DNA of 18,136 nucleotides from Bacteroidales bacterium (GTDB lineage: Bacteria; Bacteroidota; Bacteroidia; Bacteroidales; UBA932). This document shows, piece by piece, positions 6,189 through 14,924 of this stretch; positions within the stretch are counted from its first letter, which is position 1, and each line of letters starts with the position of its first letter. Made by a program: the position numbers and the translations under genes. The notes beneath the pieces are model-generated. The model did no database searches. It saw only the letters and a list, made by a program, of their open reading frames with translations, and was not told the DNA's origin. The stretch spans positions 1 to 18,136 of the forward strand of contig JALNXR010000012.1 in the NCBI GenBank assembly GCA_023230265.1, in the 5' to 3' direction.

Positions 6189-9100
6189 ATGAAAACTTTT
6201 CCATTATTGAGAAAAAAGTGCTTCAACGGAAGTCGCCTGCTACGGCAGTTAATCCTGCCGGTTCTTTTCTTTCTGATTTCACTCCCTGTGGCAAAAGGGA
6301 TTGAGCAGCAGGAAAAGGTTACTCTTAACCTGAAAAATGTGAGCATAGTGGAGTTTTTTAAAGAGGTGGAAAAACAGACCCCCTATAAGTTTTTCTACAA
6401 AAACTCCCAGATAGAGTCTGTTCCCAAGGTCTCCGTTGAGGCAAAGGATCAGCTCCTCACAGTTGTTCTGAACACAGTCTTTTCCAAGACAAATTTAACT
6501 TATGTTTTTAATGAAAAGCAGATTGTAATTCAGCAAAAACAGAATACACAAAGAACACCTCAAACAGTCAGAATCACAGGTGTGATTGTGGACAAAAATC
6601 AAATACCCCTTATGGGAGTCTCTGTTTTAATCCAGGGAACAAAGAAAGGTACGTTTACCGATGAAAACGGAAAATTTATCATAGATGTTCCCAAAACAAG
6701 GGGAGCCTCTCTTCTGGTCTCGATGATAGGTATGATCAACCAGGTGATTTACATCGACGATAAGACAGACTACAGAGTGACTATGGAGGATGATCAGGAG
6801 CAGCTCTCTGAGGTGGTCATTACAGGTTATCAGACCCTGCCCAAAGAGAGGTCTACCGGAGCTCATACCAGTCTTAGTTCAGAAGTTCTCGAGAAAACCA
6901 CTCATTTTAGCCTGAAGGATAAACTTGAAGCTTTGGTTCCCGGACTATACTTTGAACCTAACTATGTTGAGGACCAGTATCCTACAGAGGAGAGCAGCAG
7001 AAGCATCATAATCCGTGGTGCCAGTACATTTGGCGATAACAATCCTCTGATTGTAATTGACGGATTTCCTGCAAGTTCTGCTTCTGATCCATGGAAATCA
7101 ATTAATCCGGACGATATTGAAAACGTCACGGTTCTCAAGGATGCTTCGGCTGCATCTATCTGGGGAGCACAGGCCGCCAACGGAGTTATTGTAATAACGA
7201 CAAAAAGAGGCAAAAGTCCCACTCCCAGGATTGACATAACTGTAGACACATATGCACAGAGAGCACCCAATCTTTTTAAAATTCCCTGGGCAAGCAGTGC
7301 TGATGCCATTGAACTCTACAAATGGATGGGATTCGAAACTACCTATCTTGATGCACTTGGAACCAACGCGGCAACTTACGAAAAGTACGAGCTTTCTCCT
7401 CCAATCAAAATAATTGCAGAGGCAAAACTTGGCCTGATAACAATGGAACAGGCAAATATGCAACTTAATCAGCTTAAGGGGATTGATATCAGAAATGAAT
7501 TTGCCGATCTCTTCCTAAACAAGATGGAGAACAATACAAAAGCAAATATGTCCTTTCAGCTTGGCAGTGGATCACACAACTTCAGAACATCTCTCACAGT
7601 CACCAGCAACAGGAAATACAACAAGGGGAACTCAAAAAATGACTATATTATCAGTGTGAATGACCAGTATGCACCGGCAAAATGGATCAGAGTCTCTCTG
7701 GGTGCAAATATAAATCTGAGTGAAGAGGAGAGAAACGGATTCGTTATAAATGAACTGAACTATCTCAACCAGTTTGACAGAATACTGGACGGGAACGGTA
7801 ATTATCTTCCGATGAATGCTCAGGATTCCAGATCATCTTATGATTCCTATTTTGCACTCAAGACATCCGCAAGAAGAGACTCCGTTGCTAAGTATAAATT
7901 GCCTTATGACTGGGATTGGAACCTGAAACGGGAAGCCGAAACCAGGGATAACACCCAGAGAAATTCCGACATCAGGCTCACTGCTAAGGTAAATCTTATG
8001 CCATTGCCCGGGTTGAGCGTGGAGCTCTCATATCAGTATCAGTATATTAACCAATATCTCAGGGAATATTATAACGAGGACTCCTGGATGGTAAGGAATC
8101 AGGTAAACAACAATGCCAGAACAGACGGTACATACCCTGTTCCTCCCGGGGGGATGCTCTATGAAAATAAGAAATTCGGATCCGGGAATAATTACAGGGG
8201 GCAGATAACCTATGACAAAAAAATTAAGGATCACTCCATTAAAGTAATGGCTGGGACAGACTGGAGGAGAGATTATTACGACCAAACTCCTTATGGGTAT
8301 TATTCCTATGATCCGCAGGCTCTTACTTACGCAACCGGATTGGATTTTCAAACTGCCAACACCAAAATTATCAGGTCAGTCTAATTACTACTCGACAGTG
8401 CCGATGATTCCCGGAAAATACTATTTTAGTATGGATGGAAGAGATGACCGTTATGTCGGTTATTTCGGTAATTTTGGATACACCTATGCAAAGAAATATG
8501 ACTTTACCGGAAGTATCAGACTGGATAAGACAAATCTTTTTGGAGGGTCACAGGAGTCTCCCAATCTGCCGCAATGGTCTCTGGGTGCAGGGTGGAATAT
8601 AACTGAGGAGAAATTTGCAAAAGATATCAAATTCCTGGATTATTTAAAACTCAGGGTATCTTACGGATGGAACGGTAAGATTGACAAAACAGCAGCACCT
8701 TACCTCTACGGATACCCCTGGACAGACAAGGTTACCCTTCTTCCCTACTCTGCTATTCAGTCAGCTCCCAACCCCAGCCTTACCTGGGAGAAGACACAGA
8801 CCTATAATATCGGTGTGGATTATGCGTTCCTGAAAAACAGCATATCAGGTACCATCAACGTTTACCGCAAAAACTCGGACGACTGCCTGGTTCAGCTTGC
8901 AGTGAACGGAACATACGGATTCCAGAACAACAGGGGAACCTTTAACGGAGGCCGGCTGGAGAACACAGGTTTGGAATTCAATATTAACGCAAACATAGTT
9001 AATAATAAGAATTTCAAATGGCAGACAATGTTTATGTACTCAACCAATAAAAATATGGCAAGAGGTATAACCAAGGTTTCGGATAATACATCGGCCTACA

Positions 9101-9843
9101 CTACTATGGCTTTCTATTACCGCAAACCTGACCGGCCACTCAGTTATCTGGCAGCTGTCGAATTTGCCGGCTACGATGAGGTTGGTCTGCCAAAATTTAT
9201 ATATGACGGAGAGGTTACCAAAGTTACAGATATAGCAAATGCCAGCACTCTGATAATGGATAAACTCTTTAAATTTGTGGGGCAGAAAGATCCCAAGCAT
9301 TTTGGATCCTGGACCAACAGGTTTATTTATAAAAACTTTGAACTATCCCTTGGGCTTTATTATAAATTCGGGCATAAAGTAATCGGGGATTATCCTCCCA
9401 CAAATTTATTCACCTCTTCTGGTTTTTTGCAACCCACAAAGATGTACACCTTCCTGCCTGAGTTAATGCTGCACAGCTGGAAGTCAGAGGCAGATGCGGC
9501 TACTGCTGAAATGTACAACCTTAACAATAAAATAACAAACAGCAGCCATACTCAGCTGATGGATTTAATTATGTCTTACGGCACGCAAAATGTGTATAAT
9601 GCAGGATCTATCAGAGTGAAGAATATCTCATTATCCTATTCGGTGCCCAAAAAAGCTCTCAGCAAAATTAATCTCAAAGATCTGAGAATAGTAATTGAGG
9701 CCAGAAACCTCGGCACGATTGTAAAATTTGCACCTTTTGATCCGGATAATCCACCTTACAGCAGTTCTACTTATGGAGCCCTGATGTTCGTAACCAGAAA
9801 CCGTCCTGAGTTCTCTGCAGGATTAAAGATTGGTTTATTTTAA
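6189..9843 (+). pseudogene. SusC/RagA TonB-dependent receptor with STN domain, frameshifted
   Basis: Outer-membrane transporter that should import a polymer fragment with its SusD partner and signal to FecR. The first frame (6189-8384, 731 residues) has a signal peptide (to about 37), an STN domain (43-117) and a carboxypeptidase-regulatory-like domain (127-201). It continues with a TonB-box-like SEVVITG (207-213), a plug (about 215-345, with PLIVIDGFP and AANGVIVITTKRG) and the first barrel strands. It then stops at 8382-8384. The rest of the barrel continues in the +1 frame to 9843 and ends in the typical FSAGLKIGLF. Dropping one A from the AAAA run at 8364-8367 joins the frames smoothly (NTKLSGQSNYYSTVP) into about 1217 residues, a normal length. 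Either a recent inactivating mutation or a sequencing error. The SusD start follows after 18 bases. Confidence 0.92.
8364..8367 (+). other. Likely frameshift site in the SusC gene
   Basis: The run CCAAAATT holds four A bases. Removing one restores a continuous receptor frame across the stop at 8382-8384. The residues on both sides (YDPQALTYATGLDF before, YYSTVPMIPGKYYF after) are normal SusC barrel sequence, so the shift must lie between about 8350 and 8381. Confidence 0.75.
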
Positions 9844-9861
9844 TTTTTAATACCGACCACT

Positions 9862-11415
9862 ATGAAGAAAATATTATATTTTATAGCAATCTTTTTCATA
9901 ACAGGCATTTTAGCATCCTGTGAGAAAGAATTCCTGAATTCATTCCCAAGGGGACAGGTAATTGCAAAAACTACTGCAGACTTCAGAAAACTACTGGACT
10001 TTGTTGATAACTCGAGGTATTCGTATTCATTGTCCCTGACCACCGGTTATGTGGATGTTATGACAGACGACTGTTATATGGATTCCACAAAATGGAATTC
10101 ATACACAACCACCAGGGAGCATATAAAGAATCTCTATGCATACAAGAACAGCGTTTTCACTTATGATTCTCCCTCATTTACAAATGAGACCAACTGGAAT
10201 AACCAGTATTATACCATATCCCTCTGCAGCAATATCCTTTCCGAAATCACAATAGCCACAGACAATGTTGAAAAGCAGAAACAGCTTATCGGAGAGGCCA
10301 GAGTACACAGGGCCTATGCATATCTGATTCTTATAAACACCTTTGCTGTCCATTACAATGAAGCAACCGCAGCAACAGACAAGGGAGTTCCTATTATAAA
10401 TAACCCAACAGCGCTTCCTCCTCTTGACAGAAAATCAGTAAAAGAGGTCTATGAGTTTATTATCAGCGAACTGGAGAGTGCACTTCCTGACCTGCCCGAT
10501 GATGTGGATCAGTATAAACACAGACCTACAAAATTGAGTGTATATGCCATACTGGCCAGAACCTATCTCTATATGGGCAACTATACCAAGGCTTTGGAGA
10601 ATGCAAACAGTGCTCTTCAAATAAGAAATTATCTGTATGACTACAACACCATCTACACCGGCACCGTTGATTATTATAACAACCTTATTGGCATATCAAG
10701 GATGAACGACGAGGAGATGATCCTTTGGAAAACCTTTGCAAAGAGTGTGGTTTACACAACTGCATCTACCCATTATATTCTTGACACTATGACCTTCAAC
10801 CAGCTTTATCCCGATTTTATCAAGAATCCCGACGGAACGACTGTCAATTATGACCTTAGAAGGACTTTGAAGTTTAATGGGATAGCCTCTAACAGAAAAA
10901 TGACAGCCACCTCAACCTTCCAGTTTAATTTTTATAACCAAAGATATAAAACCGACTCAAATAAGGGCGGAACAACCTGTCATAATCCTGTTGCAACACC
11001 GGAGATGTATCTCACAAGAGCAGAATGTAATGCACGGGCGGGTAATCTCCAGGCAGCACTTGATGATGTAAATGCAATATGTTCAAAGCGTTATAAAACC
11101 GGATCCTTTACCAATCTTACTCCGGCAAATTTCCAGAACAACAAAGATCTGGTACTTGACAGAGTTTTACTTGAGAGAAGGAGGGAGCTCTACGGAAAAG
11201 ACATGAGATTGTATGATCTTAAGCGCCTCAATTTACCATTCACCCATAAGCTGGGCTCTCTGACAATTTCGGTTCCTGCCAACGATCCAAGACTGATATG
11301 GCCGATATTCCCCAAGTATATCGAGATGAACTCGGAACTTGAGCAAAATGAGAGAGAAACATCCGGGGTAAAATATTATGACAAGAACGGAGTAGAAGTT
11401 CCGATTACAGATTGA
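9862..11415 (+). CDS. SusD/RagB-family nutrient-binding lipoprotein
   Basis: Cell-surface lipoprotein of 517 residues that caps the SusC channel and captures the substrate. The signal peptide ends in the lipobox ILAS|C20. Family landmarks are KEFLNSFPRGQVI after the lipid cysteine, the helical segment EARVHRAYAYLILINTFAV near 145-163, and YLTRAECNARAGNLQAALDD in the TPR-like region. The C-terminal ERRRELYGKDMRLYDLKRLN completes the set. The gene is intact although its SusC partner is frameshifted. The substrate cannot be read from sequence; no carbohydrate-active enzymes lie nearby, while a thioredoxin and a peptidase-like hydrolase do, which leans weakly toward peptides or an esterified substrate. 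Confidence 0.94.
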   Translation: MKKILYFIAIFFITGILASCEKEFLNSFPRGQVIAKTTADFRKLLDFVDNSRYSYSLSLTTGYVDVMTDDCYMDSTKWNSYTTTREHIKNLYAYKNSVFTYDSPSFTNETNWNNQYYTISLCSNILSEITIATDNVEKQKQLIGEARVHRAYAYLILINTFAVHYNEATAATDKGVPIINNPTALPPLDRKSVKEVYEFIISELESALPDLPDDVDQYKHRPTKLSVYAILARTYLYMGNYTKALENANSALQIRNYLYDYNTIYTGTVDYYNNLIGISRMNDEEMILWKTFAKSVVYTTASTHYILDTMTFNQLYPDFIKNPDGTTVNYDLRRTLKFNGIASNRKMTATSTFQFNFYNQRYKTDSNKGGTTCHNPVATPEMYLTRAECNARAGNLQAALDDVNAICSKRYKTGSFTNLTPANFQNNKDLVLDRVLLERRRELYGKDMRLYDLKRLNLPFTHKLGSLTISVPANDPRLIWPIFPKYIEMNSELEQNERETSGVKYYDKNGVEVPITD

Positions 11416-11471
11416 CTTTAACCGGCAGAATTCAGTTAAGATTATATTAATCAAGATTATCAACCGTATAT

Positions 11472-12575
11472 ATGAATAAATCACTACTAATAATAATATT
11501 GTTGCTTCTACCCGGACTTGTTTTTGCCCAGAATTATGTGGGTTATACAATCAGGGGGGAAATTAAAGGTGCTCCGGACGGAAATGTTTACATTCTTAAA
11601 ATGTTTAATGGCGATACTCTTAACAGGGGTGTTATCAGCTCCGGAAAATTTACAATAGAGAAAAATGAAAAATTTTCAGGAGATGTCACTGTCTTGTGTA
11701 TCAACGAGAATAGAATTTTTTCTAACCTGTTCATAGAACCAGGTGTGATAACCATAACCGGTGAGTATTCAAAGCCGTCGACTATTCAGGCTTCAGGTAC
11801 ACCTTCCAATGACGCATGGATATTATACCAAAAAAATGTTGCTCCCTACAATCAGAAAATCGACAATCTCGGAGCAGCCTACAGGGTAGAAAAAGATCCT
11901 GCTAAAAAGAACGCAATAAACCAGGAGAGAGGCAAAGCATATGATGATTTCTATACTTTCAAAAAGGAGTTTGCCTATAAATACAACAATACTATTATTG
12001 CTCCCATGTTTCTCTCAGCGGGCACGGGATATCTTGATTATAAAGGATTGAAAGAACTATTAGCCAAGCTCGATCCTAAAACTCCGGAGAACTGGTACAC
12101 CAACAGACTGCTGGAGAGAGCCGATATCATGAGCAGGTGCGACTACGGAAAAGTCGCACCTGACTTTACTCTAAAGGATCCTTATGGTAAAAAGATCACA
12201 CTCTCTTCTCTCAGAGGTCAGGTGGTACTGATAGATTTTTGGGCATCATGGTGCGCCCCCTGCAGGGCCGAGAACAAAAATGTGGTTGAACTCTACAAGA
12301 AGTACAATCCCAAAGGCTTTACAGTAATGAGCGTATCAATTGACGAAGACAAGAACAAATGGGTTGAGGCTGTGGAGAAAGACAACCTGCCCTGGAAAAA
12401 TCAGGTATCCAGCCTGGTAGGATGGGAATGCCCTGTGGCAAAGATGTATGGTCTGGGTTATGGTATGACCGGGGTTCCTTATTCGATGCTTCTGGACAAA
12501 GAGGGGAAAGTATGCGGATACAATCTGCGCGGCGAAGAACTTAAGGCAAAACTCGTTGAATTGTTCGGTGAATAG
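11472..12575 (+). CDS. TlpA-like thioredoxin-fold protein with DUF4369-type N-terminus
   Basis: Periplasmic thiol-disulfide oxidoreductase of 367 residues. A Sec signal peptide covers 1-19 (LVFA|Q). Residues about 25-110 form a beta-rich domain of DUF4369 type (YTIRGEIKGAPDGNVYIL), followed by a helical linker to about 225. The thioredoxin fold spans 227-366, with active site W260-C-A-P-C264 in IDFWASWCAPCR and cis-proline P336 in TGVPYS. Further cysteines C76, C223, C320 and C348 lie outside the active site. It is last in the FecI-FecR-SusC-SusD series, 56 bases after susD. Such proteins commonly accompany SusCD loci in Bacteroidales; the redox partner is unknown. Confidence 0.9.
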   Translation: MNKSLLIIILLLLPGLVFAQNYVGYTIRGEIKGAPDGNVYILKMFNGDTLNRGVISSGKFTIEKNEKFSGDVTVLCINENRIFSNLFIEPGVITITGEYSKPSTIQASGTPSNDAWILYQKNVAPYNQKIDNLGAAYRVEKDPAKKNAINQERGKAYDDFYTFKKEFAYKYNNTIIAPMFLSAGTGYLDYKGLKELLAKLDPKTPENWYTNRLLERADIMSRCDYGKVAPDFTLKDPYGKKITLSSLRGQVVLIDFWASWCAPCRAENKNVVELYKKYNPKGFTVMSVSIDEDKNKWVEAVEKDNLPWKNQVSSLVGWECPVAKMYGLGYGMTGVPYSMLLDKEGKVCGYNLRGEELKAKLVELFGE

Positions 12576-12649
12576 TTATTTTCAACCTGTTAGTGACCGT
12601 AAAGATCAGCGAATGTAAAAAAAGTGCCGGTCGATAAAAAAAGAAGAAA

Positions 12650-12679
12650 AGAGGCTGTCAATTGAGACAGTCTCTCTTT
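12650..12679. terminator. Intrinsic terminator between convergent operons
   Basis: AGAGGCTGTC (12650-12659) pairs with GACAGTCTCT (12666-12675) over 10 positions with one G-T wobble and a 6-base loop. On the minus strand it is followed by TTTTCTTCTTTTTTT, a strong terminator for the hydrolase operon arriving from the right. On the plus strand only CTTTG follows, so it is weaker for the thioredoxin operon. Confidence 0.75.
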
Positions 12680-12715
12680 GTTACTCCGGAAAGACACCTG
12701 ATTTGGGAACATTTA

Positions 12716-13681
12716 TTAGTATCCAAATAAGAGGTAATATGCAGCTGTCTTCTTTACCCGGTTAATGTCATAGACCCGGTTGTTATTACGATCTCTGGAA
12801 CTCAATCCGTAAACCAGGCTCCTGCTAAGACTTCCGACACCTGGTACTTCAACAAACTCCCATTTAAATTTCATTTTATTTTCCTTTGCATAATTTTTAC
12901 TCTCGTTGTAAAAATATCTTGCTCTTTCGTTACAGTTTTGTCCTTGCGCATAACTGGCAGGATCCTGTGGATAACCCTCTCCGTTTCTAGTATCCTCTTC
13001 ACCTACGTGTACTATTATGTGTTTGTCAAATAGTGGTTTTAGATATTCATTTGTACCAAAAGGTGAATCCAGCAATGAAAATGGCCAGCTAAAAACATCT
13101 TTGTCTACTGTCAGCCCTTCCGGGAAAGGCATGATATAATTGGCAGCCTTGGACATGACGGCAGTTCTTATTCTGGCATCAGGTATTGAAATCAGAAAGG
13201 CCTGAATAAACTGGGCTCCCCACGCAGAGCCCCATATGTCATATTTTGAAGCTCTGCTTCCTGTCTCTTCTTTATAGTAAGTAAAAATTGCTTCAATAAT
13301 CTGGGTAGTCCATTTTTCTTTTGATCTTATCTTAAGATTTGATTCAGAATATGTAATTCCGCCTCTTTGATATTCAGTCTGATTATAATACTCCTTTTTG
13401 AATTCAGGAGCCAGTACAACAAAACCGTCTCTTTCTGCAAAATCTTTCCAGGTTTCGAGTTCGTACTTACCATCTCGTTTTGAATCATGCATTACAAAAA
13501 GAACATACATTGACTCAACATTTCCCCGGGTAGGTATATAATAATGGAGTGTTACAGGTTTTGAAGAAAGCGGTTCATATTTTGTAAATGTAACAGAACC
13601 TTCTCCACGGGAGAAATCACCCTGGGCTAAACACAATAAATGTGAAAACAAAATTATAATTAACAGTAATGATTTTTTCAT
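12716..13681 (-). CDS. Secreted alpha/beta-hydrolase-fold pseudoenzyme
   Basis: Protein of 321 residues with a Sec signal peptide (1-19, LCLA|Q) and a fold related to PHB-depolymerase/feruloyl-esterase-like hydrolases. It is a clear paralogue of the lipoprotein at 14925. The two share EYQ-GG, W--KE-TGS and the YD-WG turn before the nucleophile, and the VEVP turn before the histidine. At the nucleophile site it reads WGSAWGAQ where the paralogue reads WGHSAGGQ, placing A153 at the serine. At the histidine site it reads VPGVGSLS against VPNVGHSS, placing S284 at the histidine. The HG oxyanion motif is HD (VMHDSKRD against AFHGADRN). The acid D230 is kept. The frame is intact, so it is probably a functional binding or regulatory protein rather than a decaying gene. 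It starts 12 bases after the upstream S9-type gene, in one operon. Confidence 0.85.
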   Translation of the reverse strand: MKKSLLLIIILFSHLLCLAQGDFSRGEGSVTFTKYEPLSSKPVTLHYYIPTRGNVESMYVLFVMHDSKRDGKYELETWKDFAERDGFVVLAPEFKKEYYNQTEYQRGGITYSESNLKIRSKEKWTTQIIEAIFTYYKEETGSRASKYDIWGSAWGAQFIQAFLISIPDARIRTAVMSKAANYIMPFPEGLTVDKDVFSWPFSLLDSPFGTNEYLKPLFDKHIIVHVGEEDTRNGEGYPQDPASYAQGQNCNERARYFYNESKNYAKENKMKFKWEFVEVPGVGSLSRSLVYGLSSRDRNNNRVYDINRVKKTAAYYLLFGY

Positions 13682-13693
13682 GATGACAAAATA

Positions 13694-14812
13694 TTATTCA
13701 AAAAAATAACCGGCCTTTCGCATCTCTTTGTAATTTTTAAAAGGTTTTTCAGGCATCATGTATTTTTCAATAAATTTATATGCATTATACCTTATAGTAG
13801 TAGATTCTTTTGAGTCTAACCTTTCAAACAGGTGTGCACCAGGCAGGGAATCATATATTTTGTAAGTGAACAAATTTCCCTCTTTACCGGCTGTCTTAAG
13901 AGCGTCAATCATCCGTTTCACCTCTTTAACACTTACGTCATCATCATTTTGACAGGTGGTGATCATCAGCGGTCTGGAGAGTTGAGATGCATAAGTAACA
14001 GGTGAACGGCGGGCATACTCTTCCGGATTCTCTGACGGAGTCTCTCCTACATGATATTTGGCACTAAAAAGGTTGTTGTAGGATTTGTCGTAGTAACTAA
14101 GGCGGAAAGTTACATCGCTCACAGGAACACCTGCATAGGCACAATTATATTTGTCAGGATATTTCAAAATACCCATCAGGGCATGTAATCCTCCATGACT
14201 CCATCCAAAGATACAGACCCTGTCAGGATCTACTATCTTATAGTTTTCTACCATATAGTCTCTGCTTGCCAGGACATCTTCCACCTCAGATCCTCCGTAA
14301 TCTATAGCCCTGTGGAAAGATTTTCCGTAACCTGTGCTGCCCCTGTAGTCGGGAGCAATAACGATGTAACCCTGATACAGAAATTCGCGAATTACGTGAT
14401 TATAGGAGTTTGAGTATGTCCCATGAATACCTCCGTGAGGGAACACTATTAAAGGATATTTTTTTGACTGATCTACTCCCCGTGGGATGAAAACATAAGA
14501 CCAGAAAATTAAAGGATTGTCAAGAAACTCATCAAAAAATGCATTCCCGGTTGAATCCTGATTTCTTTTTGGAGGTCCGGGCAACCTGACCTTATCTATA
14601 TATGCATATTCAGAAAGATCCTCATAAAGAAGATTGTCTTCCAGCTTCTTTTTTAATATATCAAACTGAAATGACATATTATCAATTTTTTTATTGAGGG
14701 AAGAGATCTCCTTTTTAAGAGAATTAAAATCATTTTGGGAAATCTGAGCATTGGAGATTGAAATTCCCGCAAAAAGGGAACACAATGTTAACATAAATAC
14801 AATTTTTCTCAT
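13694..14812 (-). CDS. Secreted S9-type alpha/beta hydrolase with coiled-coil stalk
   Basis: Predicted peptidase or esterase of 372 residues, exported by a signal peptide (1-22, SNA|Q). Residues 29-60 form a heptad coiled coil: F29, L32, I36, L39, I43, M46, F50, L53 and L57 follow strict 3-4 spacing. The catalytic domain spans about 100-355, with the oxyanion segment VFPHGGIHG near 123-131 and nucleophile S205 in GWSHGG. The acid is D290 in TTCQNDDDV and the histidine is H327 in PGAHLF. The order and spacing fit prolyl-oligopeptidase (S9) catalytic domains, but the N-terminal beta-propeller of the large S9 enzymes is absent. It is first gene of the leftward operon. Substrate type (peptide or ester) is unresolved. 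Confidence 0.85.
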   Translation of the reverse strand: MRKIVFMLTLCSLFAGISISNAQISQNDFNSLKKEISSLNKKIDNMSFQFDILKKKLEDNLLYEDLSEYAYIDKVRLPGPPKRNQDSTGNAFFDEFLDNPLIFWSYVFIPRGVDQSKKYPLIVFPHGGIHGTYSNSYNHVIREFLYQGYIVIAPDYRGSTGYGKSFHRAIDYGGSEVEDVLASRDYMVENYKIVDPDRVCIFGWSHGGLHALMGILKYPDKYNCAYAGVPVSDVTFRLSYYDKSYNNLFSAKYHVGETPSENPEEYARRSPVTYASQLSRPLMITTCQNDDDVSVKEVKRMIDALKTAGKEGNLFTYKIYDSLPGAHLFERLDSKESTTIRYNAYKFIEKYMMPEKPFKNYKEMRKAGYFFE

Positions 14813-14834
14813 GATATAAAAGATTTTATTACAA

Positions 14835-14842
14835 CAAATTTA
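14835..14842 (-). promoter_or_regulatory. -7 element of the leftward hydrolase operon
   Basis: The minus strand reads TAAATTTG, an exact match to TAnnTTTG, 22 bases before the ATG at 14812. A TTG lies 16 bases further upstream on the same strand, slightly closer than usual for -33. The short distance to the ATG implies a leader of about 15 bases. Confidence 0.5.
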
Positions 14843-14886
14843 TTAATTAATGTAAAAACAACTTATGTTTTACCTAATATTTTTTT

Positions 14887-14894
14887 TATATTTG
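14887..14894 (+). promoter_or_regulatory. -7 element of the rightward lipoprotein operon
   Basis: TATATTTG matches TAnnTTTG exactly. Transcription would start near 14901, which is downstream of the ATG at 14865 and upstream of the ATG at 14925. It therefore supports the later start for the lipoprotein hydrolase. The -33 region holds only a weak GTTT. Confidence 0.5.
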
Positions 14895-14924
14895 AGAGCT
14901 CTCAATCAATATCAAAACTCAGCC

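Noticed and set aside
8350..8384. Programmed ribosomal frameshift in susC
   Set aside because: A +1 shift would be required, and there is no slippery heptamer for a -1 event nor a clear stimulatory hairpin; such shifts are not known for SusC genes.
8293..9843. Separate gene encoding the receptor barrel
   Set aside because: Its first residues overlap the upstream frame and are not receptor-like; from about 8371 onward it is the direct continuation of the same SusC barrel.
14865..14924. N-terminal extension of the lipoprotein hydrolase
   Set aside because: The extension would precede a complete lipoprotein signal peptide, and the -7 element at 14887-14894 lies inside it.
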